From Membranipora membranacea (lineage: Eukaryota > Bryozoa > Gymnolaemata > Cheilostomatida > Membraniporidae): a stretch of 64,000 bases of DNA. The notes below the pieces were generated by a model. That model saw only the letters and a program-made list of their open reading frames with translations, had not been told where the DNA came from and did not search any database. The stretch spans positions 3,346,001-3,410,000 of the forward strand of contig OU612068.1 of NCBI GenBank assembly GCA_914767715.1, given 5' to 3'. Shown piece after piece: positions 11,434-64,000 of the stretch. Numbering within the stretch: position 1 is the first letter of the stretch; each line of letters opens with the position of its first letter. The position numbers were made by a program, and so were the translations under genes.

Positions 11434-11800
11434 AGGGCAACCAGGGTTTCAAATAACTTCTCATCAATTAATAGCAGATTGCACCTTCCGCATAAGGAAC
11501 AGACAAAATCTAATTCGGATGATTATTCAGCCAGAATTCTTGTGAGAATTATTCATCCAGCATGTACTCAAACTCAGCTAAAATAGAATACCTCAGAGCA
11601 GTTTCCTGTTCCTGTTAATATTTAGCCTGTGCTCTATCATCATTACAGCAATGTCTTGGAACCTCCCCTAAGCTGAAGTGTTACCCAGCTTAGAGTCAGC
11701 AACTACCTTGAGTTTTGCATCGCGTAATGCACAAAGCTGATGCTGCCTAGCACATTATTTACTACCCATTAATGCATTGCTGTGAAACCTTGGTTGCTCT
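11434..11800. mobile_element. piggyBac-like MITE, copy 1 (367 bp)
   Basis: Flanked on both sides by TTAA (11430-11433 and 11801-11804). The 5' end reads AGGGCAACCAGGGTTTC and the 3' end GAAACCTTGGTTGCTCT, inverted repeats of about 17 bp. TTAA target sites are diagnostic of piggyBac-type transposition. No ORF. About 90% identical by eye to the neighbouring copy at 11805-12182. Confidence 0.8.
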
Positions 11801-11804
11801 TTAA

Positions 11805-12182
11805 AGTGCAACCAAGGTTTCAAACAACTTCTCATTGATGGCCATTGATTAATAGCAGATTGCACCTTCTGCATGGGGAAAAAGACAAAATATAATTCGG
11901 ATGATTATTCAGCCAGAATTCTTGTAAAACATTTCTTCCATCAGGCACTCAAACTCAGCTAAAAGAGAATACCATCATAGCAGTTTCCTGTTCCTGTTAT
12001 TATTTAGCCTGTGCTCTATAATTATTACAGCAAAGTCTTGGAACCTCCCCTAAACTGAAGTGTTACCCAGCTTAGAGTCAGCAACTACTTTGAGTTTTGC
12101 ATCGCGTAATGCACAAAGCTGATGCTACCCAGCACATTATTTGCTACCCATTAATGCATTGCTGCGAAACCTTGGTTGCCCT
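11805..12182. mobile_element. piggyBac-like MITE, copy 2 (378 bp)
   Basis: Starts AGTGCAACCAAGGTTTC directly after the TTAA that closes copy 1 and ends GAAACCTTGGTTGCCCT before TTAA (12183-12186). Same orientation as copy 1. It carries a small extra segment near its 5' end (around 11836-11846). Non-coding. Confidence 0.8.
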
Positions 12183-14292
12183 TTAAGTAAACTAATCCAA
12201 TTTTATCTGTTTTGTCCATGTGCAGAGGAAAAAAATAAGTGGCCCAAACAGGTAGGCCCCTACTGGTAATTTTCCCAAGGAGTAACAGTTACTCCTTTCG
12301 AACATTTCCAGTACCTGATTACACAGGTAATTGTTAGTCCTTGATGTTCCATAACACTTATCAGAAGAACAGTGTAAATGGAAATACCAGGCCTCTCTAT
12401 CTTAGCTTTCCCGATCGGCAGGACAAAATCATCGGAGAGAGCCTCATCAGACATTGGCATCCTCTCATTGTACATCATCTCGTTCTCCAGAAACACGACT
12501 ACAAAACAATAATATAGCCCATCATTAGCTTCATATGGCTCCTGATGATGATTGTTGTACCAATTTTTAAGTCGCACTGTATCACAATGCTATTTACAAA
12601 GGGCAGTAGAAGTGCTTCAGCTTGAGCATGATATGCTTGATCCCTACTCTGCCTACTACCGATTAGTTATCCAATCGGAACTTTATTCCCCATCTCAGCT
12701 TAAACAGGAAGGAAGAGATCAGGAGATTAGCTATACTCTTATATCAGTTCCATGGATGAGATACTCCCATTTTACATGACTTACGAATCAGTATCACAAA
12801 ACCTGAAAAAATCAACTTACCCGGATTTGAGTTCCTTATAGAAGCATTGAGTAAACCTTTACAATCTTCAGCTGAGTAAGGGGAGATAACCTTCAATCCT
12901 GGACATGAGCCGTACCAGGCAGCGAAACACTGTGCATGTTGAGCTCCACCGCCAGCAGCAGCACCTGAGTGAATCAAAACATGTTATGACGCTCAGATCG
13001 GATAGTTTGTAATAGTGGATTTTGAGGGGTTAAGCTATCAGAATGCTCAGGTCCATTTTATGTTTTTAAAGCAGAAATAAAAGTTGAGGGTCACCATATA
13101 TCATTTTAAATGTCCCCAATCAGGGTTCACCATGCAAGACAAATCGTTAACACCATGTTGTGCCCTAGAGTCTTTTACACACCTGCTCAAATTCTCATTG
13201 TATTTGAAAAATAAGGGGCCTTTTGGTAGCTTCTCAAATACCCCAATGTCAAGCTGCAGCCTCAAAAACAGGCGTCAGTTGATGAAGGCTAAAGATGACG
13301 CGCTTACTTTCCTCATTATTATGTATGATTCATACTGAATTCCTATTGGCTTATTACTAAGCGTGAGTCATGTACCCTTTGGGTTATAATGGCTGACCTG
13401 TGTGTTTCGAGTGGTATGCACACTCGTGTATGTCGTTGTATCTATATTCAATTTATGTGCCACTGGTATTTTGTGGCTTAGGATCGAAATCAAGTGTTCC
13501 CTGACTTTGCCTTTCAAATCTCACGAAAGAAGATCGCAACATGTTTAAAATTAGAGCCATCACATTGACGAAGTTCCGCCCCACATAAAGTTACCAAGAG
13601 GTTTATTCCGAGTGGACAAATTTTAGCAAGATGTGAAAAGTGATTGGAAGTCATCTTCTTTATGTGTATGAGAGGACAATTCTTTGAAAAAGATTTCTTT
13701 TTAGAACTTTTTATCTTTTGCCATTTGTGAGTGAGAAAAGGACTATAGACTCTTGAGGGCTCTCAAATTTCTGCCTATAGCCTGTGTGTGAAATTTTCTG
13801 TGGTTTGGTCGTTATTAAGCTAGAAATCAGATTGGCTGCCTGGCAGCGCTACCCAAGAATCTGAACTTCAATTGACGTATTATAGCCTGTTGTTTGTTCC
13901 GGAACAACCCCATCAGACTGAACTTTGGCAATAAAACATTTGCCCTTCTGTGACTGTGCTTGAAGGCAGATTTGAAAAAAAGGTTGATCGGCTGAAATTG
14001 ATGCGATGAGTGAGATTTCTTTTAAAATTATGCCGAATTTGAAGTAATTTTAAAGAGGTCCCTTTCAAGTTGAACCGGAAATTGGTTGTAGAGGAACTGA
14101 CAAAGCTGCACTTGACACTGATTATTGTAGAGGAGAGTAACTGACCGTTAGGTCCTCTGAAGGTCACAGGTATCATTATCTGCCCGGCTGACATGACATG
14201 TAAAAGGTCTTGGCAGCAGAGTTAATGATGTGATCTATACCTCTCATAGCAAAGTCCCATGACATAAATTCACATACTGGCTTTAGGCCTTC

Positions 14293-15824
14293 CTGTAACA
14301 CAGAAATCACTCTTATTATGCGATAAATATGCGATAAATAGTACTTTGCGGATTTACAGCTCATTACGTCAAAACATATGATTGCAAACTCTATGAGTTA
14401 CGCAATGAAAATATTCGTAGGTGAAGCCACTCCACTGGTCACTCCTCCACTGGCCATGCAACTTGTATCTTCAAGGTCAGTCGAAAAGTCATAAGCTAGT
14501 AGTGCACATCCCTCGTTGCATATATTCCTGGAAACATCTATTCCATAAACTTGGAAGGCTTTTCGTAGTGTCAAATACTTTCTTATGGTAAGATAATTGG
14601 TAAAGTCTGATATTAAATAATTGGTTTTTGTAGAACCATTCTTCCAGCATGGCCAATAGCGATCCGTGTATGAAGTTGCCCAGTGATCAAAAGAGATCCA
14701 AATGGCACTACCAGTGACTTCATCATCACATGGCAAATAGGATACAAAGCAGGTTGAATCTGTGTATCCATTTTTCAAGCTGTAAGAATCGTTAACTATT
14801 TTTATCTTGAATGTAGGGTCTGCTGCATGTGCATGTTATAAGGAAATAGGTTGGTTTCTGGATAGCTACTGGGTGTTATTTGCATGGCAATGTACAATTC
14901 ATATGTTGTACTGTTTACCAAGTTGTGATGTCAGATATTATAATGTAGTGGATGAGTGTAGCTAGGATACCCACCCACTCAAGACAACCTGCCTGCTGAG
15001 GCTAGGATGAGTGCTTGTGACAGTTTTGTTGTGATAGTAACACTAACATTCATCATTTTAATTTATATTTTCATCGGACTATTTCTTTCTATTTCTTTTT
15101 CATACAAATTCGTGAGATGCATCCAATATATTATTTAAACAGACCATCAGAACTATCAAATATAAGGTACACAAATTATATTACAAACTAAACAATATCA
15201 TCAAAACTTGTTGGAATGAGCATCAGCTAGGGCCTTTTGAGCCAACAGTTTTTTCCAGGTTAGAGCTGAGTTTCAGCTCTTCCACCGAAAACCTCAATAC
15301 ATGGTCTCTTTGCTTAGGGTCGGGCTTTATAACACCAACCTTATTTATGAGTTTACCATGTTTTTCCCCCAATATATCAATCAGTGGGCACTGGGAACTT
15401 TTACTCGTTCCCATCCAGTTAGACCAACATACACTTTTCGCCAATGTCGTTAGTTTAAACTTTAAGAAACGGAAAAAAAGTTCCCCCATCTGTTAATTTC
15501 CGGGTACGAGTTTGGTTGATGCAAGTGCACAACTCTGGGTAGATGTTACATTCTAGATAGATTGTTCCAGCCCCTCCAACGGTGTATACACCTCCTAATC
15601 CATACAATAAAAAAGTTTGGTGGGCTCAAACCATGGAGTACTCCTCGCTAATCTATAAAATCTTACTTAGTTTAGTTTTAGTTTATCTTATTATCAAATT
15701 TCATATTACCATGTGATAAAAAAAAATGGATCACGGGGTGTTCTGGGTAAAAATGGTACTAAAAATCTTTCAGCTTACATAAGAATTATTGTCACGATAT
15801 GACATAAAAAAAGCTACGATATCT
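14293..15824. other. Intergenic, one unexplained ORF, no recognised gene
   Basis: No PDHB 5' exons were found here, although they would be expected if the pseudogene were a complete duplicate. The only notable object is an open frame on the minus strand at 14398-14778 (listed separately). The remainder is AT-rich without splice-paired conserved blocks. Confidence 0.4.
14398..14778 (-). CDS. Unrecognised Cys-containing ORF, possible exon
   Basis: A 126-residue open frame on the minus strand whose composition looks protein-like: several Cys, and aromatic-rich segments such as FDHWATSYTDRYWPCWKNG. I do not recognise it. It could be an exon or relict of a secreted or extracellular protein, or chance. 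No matching partner exon was found nearby, so the limits are those of the open frame only. Confidence 0.2.
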   Translation of the reverse strand: MKNGYTDSTCFVSYLPCDDEVTGSAIWISFDHWATSYTDRYWPCWKNGSTKTNYLISDFTNYLTIRKYLTLRKAFQVYGIDVSRNICNEGCALLAYDFSTDLEDTSCMASGGVTSGVASPTNIFIA

Positions 15825-16312
15825 CTATTCAGTGCGACATCGCTTTAGTCTGAATTTGGTGACTCTACGAGAAGATGTTCGGCTGGAGTCATTAAAAATA
15901 GTTCTGTCATGTAAAGGGTGGGTAGGATCATTTAAAACTTTACTAAAGTGGGAATCAGGAGCGATTAAGGATTCTTCATAGCTGAACTCTGGGAGAATTA
16001 CATTGGGAGATTGTTTCTGGATTGATTCTAGTCTTTGTTTGTTTTTGTCAAATAGGATAGTGTACCATGATTGGGCAGCATAGTTGATGATAGATCGCAT
16101 GTTGGAGATGTAGAACATCTTCAGCCCATCGGCCCTATTGTCATCAGCTTTCTCATAAGGAAAAGTCGTGTGTTACAATTCGATATGACTGTATCAATAT
16201 GATGGTTAAAATTCAACCTATTATCCAAGTGAACTAAGAATTTGATGTTGTTGGATGGCTCTAAGATATGATTATCAAAAATAGCTTCAGCATCATTATA
16301 GCGCTTCACCAA
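15825..16312 (-). pseudogene. Decayed LINE reverse-transcriptase C-terminal fragment
   Basis: Two consecutive minus-strand frames with a break near 16119 encode the region just downstream of the catalytic palm in Jockey/CR1-type reverse transcriptases: NNIKFLVHLDNRLNFNHHID, CNTRLFLMRKL, then ISNMRSIINYAAQSWYTI and QRLESIQKQ. It has no endonuclease or catalytic region. The sequence is clearly different from the intact CR1-like element at 3.4-7.6 kb, so it comes from another family. Confidence 0.75.
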
Positions 16313-17538
16313 GGTTTAATGATTGAGTGATGCTGAACATGTATCGTGATCGCTTATCAAAGGTTTAAAAATGCTGGAAACCTATTTAAGCAGCAATGAT
16401 CGATGGCTCTCAAGGTAAGCCTGAAGCACAGATTTGACATCTTTGTGGATAAAGTGTTTTGTGGCTTTCACTAAATTGAATGGTTGAAATGTACAAAATT
16501 TTGCTCCGGAATGGTATACAAATCAATCAATAGTGGTTAGCCCACTTTCAAAAAAAAGTTATGGAGATTTCGCCGGAGTCAGACTTGCTACATTTATGAA
16601 TTCACCACCACCTGCCAAATTAAGACTTCAAATCCATTGATGGGATTGATACATTTATATATCTTAACAGATTTAATATTTTATATTTGCAAATCTCAGT
16701 GAGGGCTTGTATTGGCTTCAGTGCATCACATAATTATAAACCACATTTCCAGCAGTTGCTGTGTGTGGCATGCTATCTTAGAGCCCTGACGCTAATCATG
16801 CTTCTTAGCATCAGTTTCTGATATCATAAAACAACAAATGTGCTCATATAGTTCAAGTACCTGAAAAGAGGAGGTGCACATACTTGAACTAGTGCTCATA
16901 TATGTCCATTGTCAAACTTTCAAGTACGTTCATCGTAAAAGATTGTTATGACAGCCCATAAGAGTGGGCCAAGATCATTGTCCCAATGAACTAAACTTTT
17001 ATGATTGCTCCAAGTCAATAGGAGTCGCCACAGCTAGCCAGTTGATCAGTAACAGCCATAGATATGAAATTGGTAACAGCAGAAAGCTTATCAGGTATGG
17101 AATTTTCGAGTTGTCCGCTCATGACTGAGCATATGTAGACAGGGATAACTCTAAATTTGATCACAAGCTTATGTCAATAAAAGATCCCTACACATAAAGA
17201 AATAATCCCCTTCCACTCTTATTCAGGATTATCTCAAATTAAAATATGTCTTTCTTGATTTGCCTATGAAATATCAGTCATATTTTATGATATTCTTTTG
17301 GATAATTTTGCTTATTACTACAATTACTTGAAATTTATGAACTGATAAACAAGATATATACACTGTTATCGGTCTCATAGTAACTATGAAAACAATCAAG
17401 ATGGCGTCTGTTGCTAATACATTGAGTGCTGCATGCCATACCAATTAAGGATTTTAATTGAGAGACTTTGAAGTGAAATTATACAGATTTTAAGTTAATT
17501 ATTTTCTACTCCAGGGATCCAGGCATCTAGAGGACAAG
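16313..17538. other. DNAH5: Dynein gene upstream region
   Basis: 1.2 kb before the dynein start codon, expected to contain promoter and 5' UTR. A CAG preceded by pyrimidines at about 17506-17514 could be an acceptor, making the first coding exon the second transcribed exon; this is uncertain. Inverted AGTTCAAGTA/TACTTGAACT segments lie at about 16851-16900. I see no convincing TATA box or X-box. Confidence 0.35.
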
Positions 17539-63881
<46,343 letters not shown>

Positions 63882-64000
63882 GTCTGTTGGTGTGCCTCAA
63901 CCCCTAATTTAATCGCAGCAAAGCTTCCCACATGTCACAGTTTTGTGTGATTGGATAACTGTATCATTATTTGGAATGGGAACAGACCAAGAATGCCTGA

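Larger units (their letters stand above)
10027..14292 (-). pseudogene. PDHB: 5'-truncated PDHB pseudogene with three frameshifts
   Basis: Second copy of PDHB, with six exon-like blocks in gene order: 14146-14292, 12821-12964, 12388-12498, 10917-11008, 10531-10664 and 10027-10173 (TAA at 10027-10029). Splice dinucleotides survive at every junction. Recognised blocks: [71 protein letters not shown]. Defects: a 5-nt duplication (TGTCA) in the first block (147 nt against 142 in the intact gene); an 8-nt deletion in the fifth (134 against 142 expected from the family); a 2-nt deletion in the last. No copy of the MTVRDA or MGFAGI exons was found upstream. It lies 5' of the intact gene in transcription direction, so it is a partial tandem duplicate, not the missing 3' half. 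It cannot make a full E1-beta. Confidence 0.88.

Noticed and set aside
12260-12977. A functional downstream half of the left-edge PDHB gene
   Set aside because: These exons lie upstream of the intact gene in its transcription direction and belong to the frameshifted copy.
1-14292. Two PDHB regions as uncollapsed haplotypes
   Set aside because: Introns are unalignable, exon identity is 80-94%, and only one copy has frameshifts; this is an old duplication, not allelic sequence.

Overview
This is nuclear DNA from an animal. Genes are split by many GT-AG introns, transposable elements are abundant, and the main gene is an axonemal dynein heavy chain, so the species makes motile cilia or flagella. 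The retroelement types and compact introns suggest an invertebrate, probably marine, but I cannot name the phylum.

Layout. (1) 1-3094, minus strand: the 5' half of a pyruvate dehydrogenase E1-beta gene (PDHB), six coding exons running off the left edge. (2) 3.4-7.6 kb, plus strand: a CR1/Jockey-type non-LTR retrotransposon with both ORFs open. (3) 10027-14292, minus strand: a second, 5'-truncated PDHB copy broken by three independent frameshifting indels (+5, -8, -2). Its introns hold one hAT-like MITE and two piggyBac-like MITEs that share one TTAA. (4) 15.8-16.3 kb: a decayed LINE fragment. (5) 17539 to the right edge, plus strand: 63 consecutive exon positions (plus one duplicated alternative exon) of an outer-arm axonemal dynein heavy chain of the DNAH5/DNAH8 class. 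These give about 3,950 codons of an expected 4,600 or so; the rest of AAA5, AAA6 and the C-terminus lie beyond the window. (6) 34480-43414: a young Ty3/Gypsy LTR retrotransposon inside dynein intron 27. (7) 25868-25952: an intron-containing tRNA-Ile(UAU) gene, antisense in dynein intron 10.

The dynein gene carries the most unusual features. Two adjacent homologous exons of identical length (123 nt) and phase (54524-54646 and 54928-55050) encode alternative versions of one 41-residue segment between AAA3 and AAA4. At 61692-62831 the last 33 nt of exon 61 plus its splice donor are amplified into 30 tandem 38-bp units, so the intron starts with an array of consensus 5' splice sites. Exon 26 carries a 1-nt deletion that breaks the frame of an otherwise intact gene. 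The Gypsy element has a textbook -1 frameshift signal and an unusual C-terminal extension with degenerate repeats and a C2H2 zinc finger. Short perfect foldback (hairpin) sequences are scattered through the window.

PDHB acts in the mitochondrial matrix and the dynein in the axoneme; nothing suggests a functional link between these neighbours. Exon limits were placed by hand from splice consensus, phase agreement and family conservation.
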